Below, one piece after another: positions 34,033 through 45,395 of a stretch of 64,000 nucleotides of DNA; position 1 is the first letter of the stretch, and every line of letters begins with the position of its first letter. This DNA is from Vitrella brassicaformis (Eukaryota > Sar > Vitrellaceae): the NCBI GenBank assembly GCA_001179505.1, contig CDMY01000770.1, positions 200,499 through 264,498 on the forward strand. Reading direction: 5' to 3'. The notes beneath the pieces were generated by a model. That model had not been told where the DNA came from. It searched no databases and saw only the letters and a program-made list of their open reading frames with translations. Both the position numbers and the translations under genes were made by a program.

Positions 34033-36848
34033 TCATTGGTGGCATTGGTCAGGGACGTCCGCCACCGACAGACCGGCCAGCCAGGGATGACGCAGCGCGG
34101 CCTTCGCTGCACACGCACACACACACACAGGCAGGCAGGCAGGCAGCCAGAAACAGGCAAGCGACATATGACGACACTTGGTTCACACACCCCCGCCGAC
34201 CTGTGATGCGCTTGCTGGGGTCCAATATGAGCATCTGCTCGATCAGCTGATACGCCTGGCGCATGTCCCCGTCAGCCCCATCGGGCAACTTCACCTCCTG
34301 AAGACACAGCAGGCACCCAAGGGCAATCGTCTCGTCGTTGTCTGTCTGGTCTGTCTGGTCTGTCTGGTGTGTGTGTGTGTGTGTGCGTGAGGTGTTTCTT
34401 TCTACCAGCTGTCCGTTCAAGCAAGCGTTCAAGTATGCCTTCTCGACTTCGTCAGCGGTCAACCTCTTCTTGTCGATGTCCTTGAAGGGGCTCTTCCCGC
34501 TGAAACACACCAAGTACCTACACCCACCAGGCAGCCAGAATCTCTGTGTGTGTGTACGTGCCTTCGGTTGCTTACAAGCTAACTCCAGCCGCCCAGATGT
34601 CGCTAGCAGGGCTCCATTTCCTCGCCTTATCCGTCTCTTAAGTGCACCTCTGGGGCCTGACGGACGCCATCCAGCCAATTGAGCAAGGACAGGCAACACA
34701 CATCAAAAGTAGTTCCGTTCTGCGCCGTGCAGTCACTTGTCGGCCGACCGACTTACCCGGAAAACGCCAGTACCCGGGAGGAAGCCCTCTCTCTCGGCTC
34801 GTCCTGAAGCGGTCGGCGGCCGACCGACGAACATGCACTCGTCGAAGTCAATCAGCTTGCAGCCCTGCGGGGTCCACCTGATGTTGTTGGGCTTGACATC
34901 TCGGTGCACCAGCTGCGGCACACACACACACACTAACGGCTGCCGCTGTCCATCCAGAGCACCCACGTTGGCTGTGTGCAGTCGGTCGAGTGCCTCGAGC
35001 AGTCCGAGTGCGATCCACTGGCACTGGTGGTTAGGCACCGACCGCTTCTGGTCGATATACAGCTGCACAAGAGCGGACACGTCGCGGCCCGCAACGTCCT
35101 CCATCACGATGAAGAAGTACGACGAGTCATACAACACCTGCACGACACACACACACACACACAGATGGGCCGCCCACCCCTCCCACCCCTCCCACATCCC
35201 ACCCACCTCGATGACCGTGGCCAGAGAGGGAGAGACGATTTTGCAGATGGCTCCATACACCTGAGCAGTCTCAACGGCATCCGCCACGGCCCTGATTGAT
35301 GAATGGATGGTGGCACGTGACACAAGTTACTCGAACAGATCGCAGGCGTACTCTTGTTTCATCTTGCACAGCCGTTTGATGACGATAGGTCTCTTCGTGC
35401 GTTTCTGAGTGCCCCGCCACACATTCCCAAAGCTGCACACACACACACACACACATACACAAACGAACGTGTGCAGAAGTTGTCTATGTGTGTGTGTCTG
35501 TTTCGTACCTGCCACCGGCCATTGGCATGGCTTGTACTTCGTATCGGTTCCGCACACGTGGATTGCTGCACGGGTTGCCCTCCACCATTGGCACACTAGG
35601 GCCGACCTCAACGGTGAGCAAGGACGGCCGCACGTTGACGCCCTGCTCCTTGGACGCCACCTCCGTCTTGGTTTCCATGGCGCAGAGAGATGCGGACTGA
35701 TCGCCTACGGCCGTGCTGGTTCCCCCCTCCACCACATGTGGGTGCACTTGCATGCCATTGGCCTTGCCGTGCGGGTGCGCCTGGACGCCGGCGTCCTGCA
35801 GGCTGTGGGGCTGGGGAGAAGGCGAGGACGGGGCGAGTGAGGGAGGGGGCGGGGAGGCAGTCGACCGGGCCAGCTGTCAAACCACACGTGCATATTTGTG
35901 GTTGGTGATGTAAACAGTCCTTTGTGTGGGCTGGCTGGCTGTGGTGTCGGTACGTTGATGTGACATAATTAATGTACCTGCTCCTGCAGCTCGGCTATCT
36001 TGGCCCTCAGCGCGGCGATCTCGCTCTCGACCTCTTTGGTCTGCTTCTGTGGCCAAGAAGGGACAGGACGCACAGACACAGACAGACAGAATAAGCGAGA
36101 TGAATCATAAGTCACATGCTTCCCCCGCCTGCCTCTCTCTCTCTCTCTCTCAGCGTGTGTGTGTGTGCGTGTGTGTGCGTGTGTGTGCGTGTGTGTGCGT
36201 GTGTGTGCGTGTGTGTGTGTATTCCAGAATACTGACCCTGGCGGCGACGACGGCTTTGACGAGTTTGGCCTGCGCACACGCATCGTACAGCCACCCACAA
36301 GCAGGCAGGTAGGCAGATGAGCAGGTGTGCCGTTCGGGCCGTCGACGCCTCTTCTCTCGTCCGACATATGCACCGTAGAAGTAGCCCACCTGATTGGACT
36401 TGGCGATCTCCATGTTGTTTCGTAACGCATCGATGCGCTCACTGTCGTACTTGCACCGCGCCTGCAACCACTCGCACTCGGCTGCACGCCATAAAGCCCA
36501 CACAGACGGACAGATGTGTGTGTATTTATTTGTATATCAATCGCATGAACGACCACGTTCGTTCTCACCCTGCAAATGCTCCCTCTCGCTATAGAGCTGA
36601 AGAAGCTGGATGGCATCATACTTGGCCAGATCTGCAACACACACAAACGCAGCATGCCCAGAACGTATGGATCAAGTGGAAGCAGCCTGCCCGCCCCGCC
36701 CGCCTCTCTCATGTGTGCAGGTCGGTGCTCTCAATGCATCCCCACCTGCGGCAAACTGGAGCCGCTTCTCAATTTCCTGACGAGCAATCTCCTCCGTCTT
36801 GTCAAGGAACTCGCGGTCCCGCTCTTCCCGACTGATGCTCTTGTCCAT
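34033..36848 (-). CDS. Coiled-coil protein kinase
   Basis: I start at the ATG at 36848 (MDKSISREERDREFLDKTEE); an in-frame ATG at 36950 is possible. Heptad-rich exons follow (QQEIEKR-type helices, YDAIQLLQLYSEREHLQ, IAALRAKIAELQEQ), then a Ser/Pro-rich linker and a kinase domain. Kinase landmarks: SFGNVWRGTQ (glycine loop), IVIKRL (the Lys position), YFFIVMEDVAG (hinge), LVHRDVKPNNI (catalytic loop), LIDFDEC where DFG is usual, APE, SDIWAAGVSL, and ALRHPWLAGL at the end. The metal-binding Asp is kept, but Gly of DFG is Asp. Between APE and RKWSPASDIW the frame breaks; either a 22-nt GT-AG mini-intron (about 34620-34643) or a one-base insertion explains it. The enzyme is probably a Ser/Thr kinase, activity unproven; the substrate is unknown. 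Confidence 0.75.
36047..36129. repeat. Duplicated intron segment, copy in kinase gene
   Basis: About 80 bp of intron next to the exon encoding ALRAKIAELQEQ are nearly repeated at 37871-37949, beside a diverged copy of that exon. The shared blocks include CTGTGGCCA, CAGACACAGACAGAC, GAGATGAATCATA and GTCACATGCT. Confidence 0.8.
36157..36219. repeat. GTGTGTGCGT minisatellite in kinase-gene intron
   Basis: A ten-base unit, GTGTGTGCGT, repeats about five times in the intron adjoining the duplicated segment, followed by plain TG repeats. Confidence 0.85.
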
Positions 36849-37635
36849 GCCGGGGCGTGACGTTACCGAGAGAAAACGGAAGTCGCGCCCTCTCCTTCGC
36901 CGTTGGCGTACAAAATTTACGAAGTTGCCCTGGATCGCGGGGGAACGCATCTTCTCGCTATGGTCCCTCTCGTCAGATCTTGCTCAGCCAATGAATCAGG
37001 TTGACACACTGCGCGTTGAGTCTGTGAGTGCATTGGAGAACCACGGTCACCAATCTTTCTTTCGCGCTCTGCCGAGTGTCTGCCCTGATGGACCAGCCGC
37101 CGCCCATCGACTTCACCAATTACTTCACCATCATCGGCGCTTCCCGCCGATTCGTGATGACTTCCTGGCCTTCATCGAGATGACCAAGTACAGTCTGTAC
37201 TGTCGTGGGCGGCAGACATGTACCTCGACACCAACGAGGCGCCCCAGCAGGGCGTCGATGGTCCTGCTGCCTTCATGAGGCAGTGGCCAAGGCCCGCAAC
37301 AAGATGGGTGGCCGGCCATTGGACATCTGACATAGGTGCGCACACGACACATAAGGGCAGGGGAAGCCATGCATTGCTGCCCACGTCTATTGCCTTTTCT
37401 CTTTCCCGTCTGTCTGCGTCGAGAGGCGTCGCGAGGTGGCTGTCGACCGACTGGAAGGGTGGTGGGTGGGGGGACGGGGGGTGGTGAATCGGCATTGGGG
37501 GGCGGCTGGCTGACTTGAATCGTCTGACGGACAGATGAATCAGTGCAAGGATGCATGGCGTGTATTCACTGTTTTTCACTGACGAGATGAGTGGCGGTCA
37601 CACCATCCAATCATTCCAGCCACGGCACACACAAC

Positions 37636-37670
<35 letters not shown>

Positions 37671-37750
37671 GGGTAGAGACAGACAGAGAGGGCAGAGGAT
37701 AGTATGATACACCCAGAAACCCAGTCACCACCGTTCAGGGGTTATCAGCA
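36849..37750. other. Region upstream of the kinase gene, no firm gene
   Basis: About 900 bp. A rightward stretch at 37089-37335 reads MDQPPPIDFTNYFTIIGAS and then SRRFVMTSWPSS in the same frame; it might be a short exon but has no clear continuation. A CAGA array lies at 37637-37670. Nothing else is supportable. Confidence 0.35.
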
Positions 37751-39904
37751 TTGCCGTGTCACCAAATGCACTTTGCGGCTTTTGTCATGCACACAGACAA
37801 CCTGTTCCTCAAGTTTGGCGATCTTTGCCTTCAGTGCGGCATTTTCGTTTGCCAGCCTCTTGGCCTCCAGCTGTGGCCAGGAAGGGACAGCGCAGACACA
37901 GACAGACTGAAGAAGTGAGATGAATCATAGGTCACATGCTGCCCCCGCCCTCTCTCTAGGTGTGTGTGCGTGTGTATGTGTGTGTGTGTGAGCATTTTGT
38001 CCTTCAAGCGCTAACTTGTGTGGACAGGCTTGTGTGGACATACTGACGTGTGAATGCAGGTGCGTTCGGCATCAACATCATCGAGTAGCTGTGAGTATCT
38101 TCTCGACCGACTGATTCATTCAGACCTGACTGACCCATCGATGACCGATACAAACGGAACATTAATATTGCGTGGCTGCTGTCTGTCTGTCTGGCTGGCT
38201 GTCTGTCTGTATAGTGAGTGCATGTGTGCGTTAATGGCTATATACGTCTAGTACATGTGGTGTGATGAATGGGTGTGGGCGTACGTACATGTTTGTCTGC
38301 GGGACGAGTGAGTGTATCATACGCTCGATGGATAGATAAACTGACTGACTGTGATCGCTCGTTCAAGGTGCTTGCCAAAACCACACGAATGAAACCGTTA
38401 CACAAAGAGCCGGTGCAACGTCGTGATGCAACAAGAGTCTCCGGGCAAAGCACGTGTGGTCACACGAGCACTCAAGCAAGGGAGACGGATACCAGAAACA
38501 CAAACTAAGGCAGACATCGACAAGCCTGTCAACCTCTTTGTTTGCCGAAGAGACTTCACGATATAAAATGCAAGCAGCGATAATGAATAGTCTCTCTGCC
38601 CGTTGATCGATAGCTTGGCGAAAGGGCAAAACAGCCGAGAGGCCAGACAGACAGACAGACAGTCAGACAGTCAGACAGCCAAACAGCCTAGCCCCACATC
38701 CATGATATCCGATCCAAAAAACATAATGCAGGAAGGATGGTGGCATAGGCAAGATGGCATGGTGGCATAGGTGGCATAGGCAAGAGGTCGTGTATGGTAT
38801 GCATGTGTTGCGGTGTGCCTATGTGTGTATGTGTGTTGCTCCTGCTGGGCTGTCTGCGTAAGGTTTGAGTATGCCTCGTCAATATCTACGTCTATAGTAC
38901 CTCCTGGATACACACCTGACATACACGTACGCCCCGCCCCACACACAGACAGAGTGTGTCATGTGTGTTGTGGAACAAGAGATATGTAGCGCTCACCGTG
39001 AGCTCTTGGGTCCCCGCGGCGGCCTTCTGGAGTGTGTCAGCCGCGATTGTCAGCAGATTCTTGATGCTGAATATGTTGGCCCATACGGCGCACACCTGCA
39101 CCACACACCCACATAGACACACACACGCGGTCGCACGTGTCTGCCATCCATCCATCCATCCATCCGTGTGTCTGTGTGTGGGTGCTCACCCACCTGATTG
39201 TCAGTATCGATTGTTAAACTCCTTGGCCTTCTCGGTCACCGGCCCCTCCACCTCTTTGATCTTGGTGATGAGTCTATATACACGCTGGACCTGGCATCCC
39301 CCCCCCCCCCCCNNNNNNNNNNNNNNNNNNNNNNNNNNNNNNNNNNNNNNNNNNNNNNNNNNNNNNNNNNNNNNNNNNNNNNNNNNNNNNNNNNNNNNNN
39401 NNNNNNNNNNNNNNNNNNNNNNNNNNNNNNNNNNNNNNNNNNNNNNNNNNNNNNNNNNNNNNNNNNNNNNNNNNNNNNNNNNNNNNNNNNNNNNNNNNNN
39501 NNNNNNNNNNNNNNNNNNNNNNNNNNNNNNNNNNNNNNNNNNNNNNNNNNNNNNNNNNNNNNNNNNNNNNNNNNNNNNNNNNNNNNNNNNNNNNNNNNNN
39601 NNNNNNNNNNNNCCCCCCCCCCCCCCACACACACACAACATGGCCGGCGTCGTCTGTCTCTCTCTCTCTCTGTGGGTGTGTCTGTGGGTGTGACTGTCTG
39701 CGTGCGGTGCTCTGATCTGCGTTTACCATCTTGGCGACCATGCGGACGGCCGTTGTGCTGCTGCACGTGGCCGGGTTGCTCGATCTCACCGCCGCGGCGC
39801 ATGAGTTCAGGGTTCGCACGGTTGGCTGCGTGGTTGTTGTACTCGATCCTCGCCGGGTGCGCACGAATCTCCTGCTGGACTGGCAGGAGAGAGAGACAGA
39901 CACA

Positions 39905-39940
<36 letters not shown>

Positions 39941-42260
39941 CACACAGACACAGATACAGACACAGACACAGATACAGATACAGACACAGACACAGACACA
40001 TGTATGCTTCTTTCCAACCTGACGCACTGACTGCTTTGCTTACTGTGGATCTGACGCGGAATGATGAACGCCGACGGTTTCATGCCCATCATCTTCTTGT
40101 GGTGCAATCCGCCGAGGGATGGCTGTGCGACCCAGGCGCCCGCATGGCACACGAGCTGCAGTAGCGCGAAGACACGACCAAAGGGCAGGCAGATTTGCGC
40201 CAGTTCGGGTGCCCTCCAAGCGTTCTAGCCCACAGTACATATCTCGGAAAAACCAGGTGATGTGTGTCACGCGTGTGATGTGTGTGACGTGTGATGTGGA
40301 TTCTGTGTAGTGAGGGGCATCTCCGTGTGTGTTCCTATACGTCTCCCCCCAGGTGTTGAGCATATCCGTGATGCATTCCTGACACACACACACATGCAGA
40401 CAGACAGACAGACGGACGGACGGACGGACAGAGAGAGAGAGAGAGAGAGATGCATGGCCGCTGTCGACCCAACTCCTGGCTGTGTGTGATGTTGTGTGAC
40501 AGCTGATGCTCACCTTGAGCTCCTCGGCTCCTTTGCTGGCCTGCTCTGCAGTCGTGTTTGTGGCGGCGAGTATTTTCTTCATGACGCCCAAGTTGGATAC
40601 GACGGAACAAAGCTGCACCACACAAACACACATACACACACACAAACACACATACACAGACACATACACAGACACATACACAGACACAAATGCACCAATA
40701 GCCATCCACACGCCCGCGAGTGTCGGCCGGCCGTATGTGTGTGTGAGGGGTGGGTGACTGGGTGGGTGAGTGCTCACCGGCTCCGTGAGCAGTGCAGTGG
40801 TGGCGCCACCGCGTTCCTTGACCTCGTTCTCGGCCATCTGCTGGGCTGTCTGCATCAGATCCTCCACCTCGGCAGCAAACCTGTACGTACACACATGGCC
40901 ATATGGCGACAGCGGCAGAGCAGACACGTGTGTGTGTTGTGTGTTCCGTTCTCCTAGCTGTGGGGTGGCTGCTCACTCACTCACTTAGGCATCTCAGTGG
41001 TGACCTACAGGCAGCACACGCACACAAACACAGAGAGAGGATGGCGCCGTCCACAAGTGCATATGGGTAGGTTGCGTGTGTGTGTGTGGTGGGCGTTGGG
41101 TTCGTTACTCACCCTCTGGCACACCCTCGAGTAGTCCTTGAGCGCATCCACGGCCGCCTTGACGTGGCGGTCGTCGTTGAGCGCATCGACGGCGGCCTCG
41201 ACGTGCCCATCGACGCCCTTCGACATCACACCACGTTCTCGTCTGCACATACATGCGTCAACACACACAGCTCACACATGACGTCTGCGGCCCGCCCCTC
41301 AAGGCTCATTGAACACCTATCAAGTCGATGGTGATGCTCTTGTTCTTCGCCGCAACTGCACACACGAAACACACACACACACACATGTGAGTTGCTGTGG
41401 GTGTCATGGTGTGCGCGTCATGGTATGTGTGTGTGTCACGGTGCCGGTCACTTACGCCTTCGGTGAGTACGGGAGCCGCTTGAGCCAGCAAGGCGCATGA
41501 GGCCTCCTGCAACATACACACACACACACACACACATATTTGTGTGTCCGTCGGTGTGCGCGTCATTGTGGTCTGTCTGTGCTGTGTACCACGACTGTGC
41601 AACCGACTGCGAACCTGAGGACCACACAGTCAGTCCATAGAGAGAAGGAGGGTCATTCGTGGACTTGAGGCGATGCATGGATGGATGGATACGGCCTATC
41701 TCGAGCTCACCCGTCTGTAGCTGATTGCCGAAGAGACTTCACAATATAATATGCACGCAGCGATAACAAACCGCCCCCGAAAAACACCCTTGGCTGCAGC
41801 CGTTCGGCCGCCTCCTGCAATGCGGACACACAGACCGACAGGAACGGACGGAATCGGTCGGGGACGCCGCTCGGAGGACACCTGCAGGTGCTCTGCACTC
41901 ACTGACCTTGGCGAGGCGCTGGTCCCTCTCGGCGCGCCGCCGCGAGTTGCTCCCTTACGCAGCTCTTGTGTGCGGGAATGATGGAGGGGTGCTGTGCCAC
42001 CGTCAGGTTGTTCTTGAACGCCGCCTCACTGTAGTCGGGCATCATGGCCTGGAGCTTCGCCGTCCCGCCATTGCCGAATACGGCTTCTCGCTCGGCGGCA
42101 TTCTGCCGCTGAATCGTGAGCTGCAGCTGGTTAGTCGCCTGCTGTTTGGCTTTCTTGGTCTTGCCGCCCTTGCAGTAGGGCTGGCTGCGGCCTGAGGCGG
42201 GTTGACGTCAATGATATCATCGAGGAGCTCCTGGAGGTCGTGTCGGCCCTTCAATCTTCT
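37750..42260 (-). CDS. Coiled-coil repeat protein, fragmented and gap-interrupted
   Basis: A series of leftward exon-like segments with sensible splice sites runs through here, but I could not assemble it completely. Credible pieces, in gene order: QPYCKGGKTKKAKQQATNQ to HPSIIPAHKSCVREQLAA and RRAERDQRLAK, in different frames near 41940; EASCALLAQAAPVLTEG; VDGHVEAAVDALNDDRHVKA; FAAEVEDLMQTAQQMAENE; SVVSNLGVMKKILAATNTTA; FGRVFALLQLVCHAGAWVA; EIRAHPARIEYNNHAANRAN; ITKIKEVEGPVTEKAKE; VWANIFSIKNLLTIAADTL; and last NENAALKAKIAKLEEQ. Two exons (near 40513-40615 and 38995-39100) look like repeats of one unit. The last exon resembles the coiled-coil exon of the neighbouring kinase, including its intron. 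A 300-N gap interrupts the locus. It may be a decaying paralog; function unknown. Confidence 0.45.
37871..37949. repeat. Duplicated intron segment, second copy
   Basis: Partner of 36047-36129. The adjoining exons are only about 60 percent alike at the nucleotide level, while this intron stretch is far more similar. Confidence 0.8.
38542..38583. repeat. 42-bp dispersed repeat, copy 1
   Basis: The segment begins TTGCCGAAGAGACTTCAC and ends GCAGCGATAA. A second copy at 41725-41766, same orientation, differs at three positions. Confidence 0.85.
39313..39612. other. Assembly gap, 300 N
   Basis: Exactly 300 N flanked on both sides by poly-C runs (14 on the left including 39299-39312, 14 on the right), inside the coiled-coil repeat gene. 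Confidence 0.95.
41725..41766. repeat. 42-bp dispersed repeat, copy 2
   Basis: Second copy of the element at 38542-38583. It lies in what appears to be an intron after the exon reading QEAAERLQPR. Confidence 0.85.
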
Positions 42261-42692
42261 TGGCAGGCATTGGGAATTCGAACGACAGTTGAAAGCACAT
42301 TTTTCGTCCCGTCTCGGCCGTCGAGAATTCTCGTCTCCTCGCGAGGACTATCACGGTCTACATATATAGTGCGCCTGTGCCACTGCTCTGTTTTACGCAT
42401 GGTGCACTGCACCTCACGAAGACGCAGGACCGAAATCACACAGTCTGTACGCAACGCTGTTTACACAAGGTGGCTGGGCGCCCAGTCATGACATAAGAAA
42501 TAGTCTGCGGCAGTGCCCTTTCGTCCAGACAACGCATGGCAGATGAGAAAAAGCCGTCTATACGAAAACTCAGGCAGGGCTGCATCAATCACTCAAGCCA
42601 TCCATATCCACACACGCAGCACAATGCAGTCTCCGCCCCCTCCCTGTCCATCCATATACGCTTCAGCCAGCCAGGTACGCATGACCCCTGTG
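42261..42692. other. Short intergenic region
   Basis: About 430 bp between the coiled-coil gene and the 3' end of the C2 gene. GAATTCTCGTCTCCTCGCGAGG near 42328-42349 is partly palindromic. No gene is seen. Confidence 0.4.
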
Positions 42693-45254
42693 TCAATCGA
42701 TCTCCATGTCCACCACGAGAACGGTCCGGGTGAGGTCCACTGGGGGCCTCGTTGGGTCGAAGTCCACAGCCGTGAACCGCAGATGCCGACCCAACATGGC
42801 CTGGGGACGACGCAACACGTCAGCGAGGGGCACTTCCACCTTGCCTGTGACAGACAGACAGACAGACAGACATGAGATTCTCACGTCTGTCATGTGGTGC
42901 CGCCTTGCTGACCGATTGGTTGGTGTGCTCGCAGCATCTCATAGTCCATCAGAGTGAAGCGGAGCACGAGATCCTTCACGTCGGCTGCCCCAACACGACG
43001 CAGACGCGCCTGATTAATTGATGGATGGATGGACAGCACAAGGCACACATGACACATGCAGTGTGTGGGGCCGTGCGGCGTCGTGTGTGTCATCCGTACG
43101 GCTTTAACGGGCAGCACGAGCTCCTCCTCCCATCTTGGCTGCAGTGTGTTGTACCGCACTGTCGTCTTGGCCACACAGCCCTGACGAGACGACACACGTG
43201 CGGACGCACAGTAAGCCGGCCGTTCGTTTGTGCCATTCACCGATCCATCTCACATCCATTGTCGTTGCCTCGTCCTCCTCCTGTTTGCCCCGATAGCCAC
43301 CATGAAGTGAAGGCGCCTTGCCAGGCTGATTGATGAGGGAATATACATCACACACGCACACCTACATGTCCACCCACACACACTTTCCTGCTCGCTCACC
43401 CCCACGACGCGAATCTCCACGTAAGGGTCACTTTTGCCTAGCCAGTCAGTCTTGGGCAGATGCATCGCCTCGACAATTCGCACTCGGACTGTCACGTCAT
43501 CGCTCACACGCTGCGCGGCCGTCGGTGCAGACGACGACGTCTCTTTTCCTGTGGGCTTGGCGGGCTCGGCAGCGGGAGGGCTGGATGGAGTGGATGGGGG
43601 GAGCCCGACGGGCTCAGCTGGCCTCTCGTGGAGATCGGGAGACAAGGTCGTCTGCGGCGACGCCCGAGAGGCAGCTTCCTCCTGTCCAACACAGCACCAC
43701 CACACACAAGCGGAGACAGATGCATTTGTCCCTTTGCACCGGAAGGTGTGTGTGCTGACTGACCGGTTGCTGTGACGCTGGCGACAGAGTGGGTGGCGTC
43801 GTCTCGCCTCGTGCCTTGAGCTTGGCGCACACTGGCCACTGGGAGGGACTCTTGGGACGGCAATAGGCCAGAGGTAAGGCGTTCTCACATGAAACCGGGG
43901 AACCAGCAGCCTGGATGGACACACACAGACGCATCGGACGCAATGTGTACTGCTCTGGCTATGTGTGTGTTGCCTTCCTCACCCCTCCACACTTGATGCG
44001 ATGGAAGTGGTGCGCCTCTTCGGTTTCATAATCGCCGCCACCGATGGCCTCAACCTTCCCGCCCACATCTGCGTTGACAGGCATCCCCACCGGGAGCTCC
44101 TGCACGCTGCTCTCATCCGCCGACACCTCAGGGTCTTCACACGCGCAAAACAGCGACCAAAAGGCCCCATACAGCCCGCCAGCTTTGCCCTGCTTGGTCT
44201 CCCTTGTCTGAGGCAGTCGGGGCAAACGCGCCACCCGCTCAGGACCAAAGCGATCGATCAGCTTCTGTTCGTTCTTCTCCCTTTCTGACGGCATTAGAGC
44301 GTCCGGCGAGAAGGAGACCTTGACGTGCAGCCGAGAGTCGCTGATGTAGAGAGGCGGCCGCCTCTTGCCCTCCTGCACATAAGCGTAGCCGTCATGGTCA
44401 TAGCTGCCGCTGTCCGGCGGGGGCCGGAGGGACAGTGCCTCGGGAAGGCTCCCCCCATGCTGATAGAAAGGGTCCATGACTATTTTCAGGGGCAGCCACA
44501 CCTCGCCCACAGGGCATGCGGCCGCGTTCGGGTCGTAATGCATGACTCTGAAGTGGATGAAGAGTGACGTTGGGTGGACGGGGAGGTCGGCCAAATGAAA
44601 GAAGAGGTGCTCGTGCCACTGCGGGTTGATGGTGGAGGGCCTGTAGTCTGTCCTCCTGGTGCTGTTGGTGACTGTTTGGCGGGCCAGGTTGAACGCCGGA
44701 TGGTCTGGCCGAGGCGGTACTTGCACTAAGCGCACCTGAAATGGCATGGCACAACATCGGAAATCACCTCATTGATTCTGTATTGGGTTGTGTGTGCGGT
44801 TGGTTGGTTGGTCTGCCTGACGTACCTCTACATAAGGATTGCATGTGCCGTCCCACTCCATGACGGGCAGCCGGATGCCCCGCTCGACCACCACGCCCAA
44901 CACACCCTCCCCCACCCACTTGCCGGTCACCTCACCCACAGCATAGCCCTCCAGCCGCCCCTCAGCTGCCATCCTGACCTGCCACTCCTTGACCCGCGCC
45001 CTCAGCTCATGCCTCATCGCCTGCAGCTGCACCAGTTCCTCGTCGAGCCGCTTGCGCAGGACAGTTGCCTTCAGAGACCTGGTGTCGTTTGTCAGCTGCC
45101 GAATGCGGTCATCCAGGGCTGCCAACTGATCAGGGGCGCTGTCGTAGCCGCTCGCTGTGCTGGGGGGGGCACCCCAGTGATGTGAGTAGGCCCATGGCAG
45201 TGCAAGGCTGTGGTCTGCGGGGAGCCGACTATATTGCAAGGCCTGGCCGTGCAT
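42693..45254 (-). CDS. Tandem C2-domain protein
   Basis: The ATG at 45254 gives MHGQALQYSRLPADHSLALP, followed by a coiled coil (DQLAALDDRIRQLTNDTRSL to HELRARVKEWQVRMA). The first C2-like domain starts GVLGVVVERGIRLPVMEWD and continues NPYVE, spliced to VRLVQVPPRPDHPAFN, then NPQWHEHLFFHLADL. A second, clearer C2 reads VRVRIVEAMHLPKTDWLG, KSDPYVEIRVVG, NTLQPRWEEELVLPV and VLRFTLMDYEML. The stop is at 42693-42695. C2 domains bind phospholipid membranes, often with calcium. The second keeps Asp in SDPYVEI and LMDYE; the first has Asn in CNPYVE, so calcium binding there is doubtful. No membrane span is visible. A role in membrane traffic is likely but inferred. Confidence 0.8.
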
Positions 45255-45395
45255 CTTCTTTCGCCAAACAAACAGTTTCGATTTCCCGACGGTCTCGTGG
45301 CGTAGTGTCGTGCCTGTCGTGCCTGTCTGCTTCCCTGCTGTTTCCTCTTTCTCTAAGCTCGCGAATTCGCTGAGCTCGCAGGTGGAAGGGAGAGG
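45255..45395. promoter_or_regulatory. Divergent promoter region between C2 gene and dioxygenase
   Basis: Only 141 bp separate the start codons. TAAGCTCGCGAATTCGC and GAGCTCGCAGG at 45354-45382 form two close copies of the recurring motif, the exact one ending 15 bp before the rightward ATG. Confidence 0.4.

Noticed and set aside
37089-37335. Possible short exon reading MDQPPPIDFTNYFTIIGAS
   Set aside because: No partner exon or clear stop/splice arrangement could be found, so it was not called as a gene.
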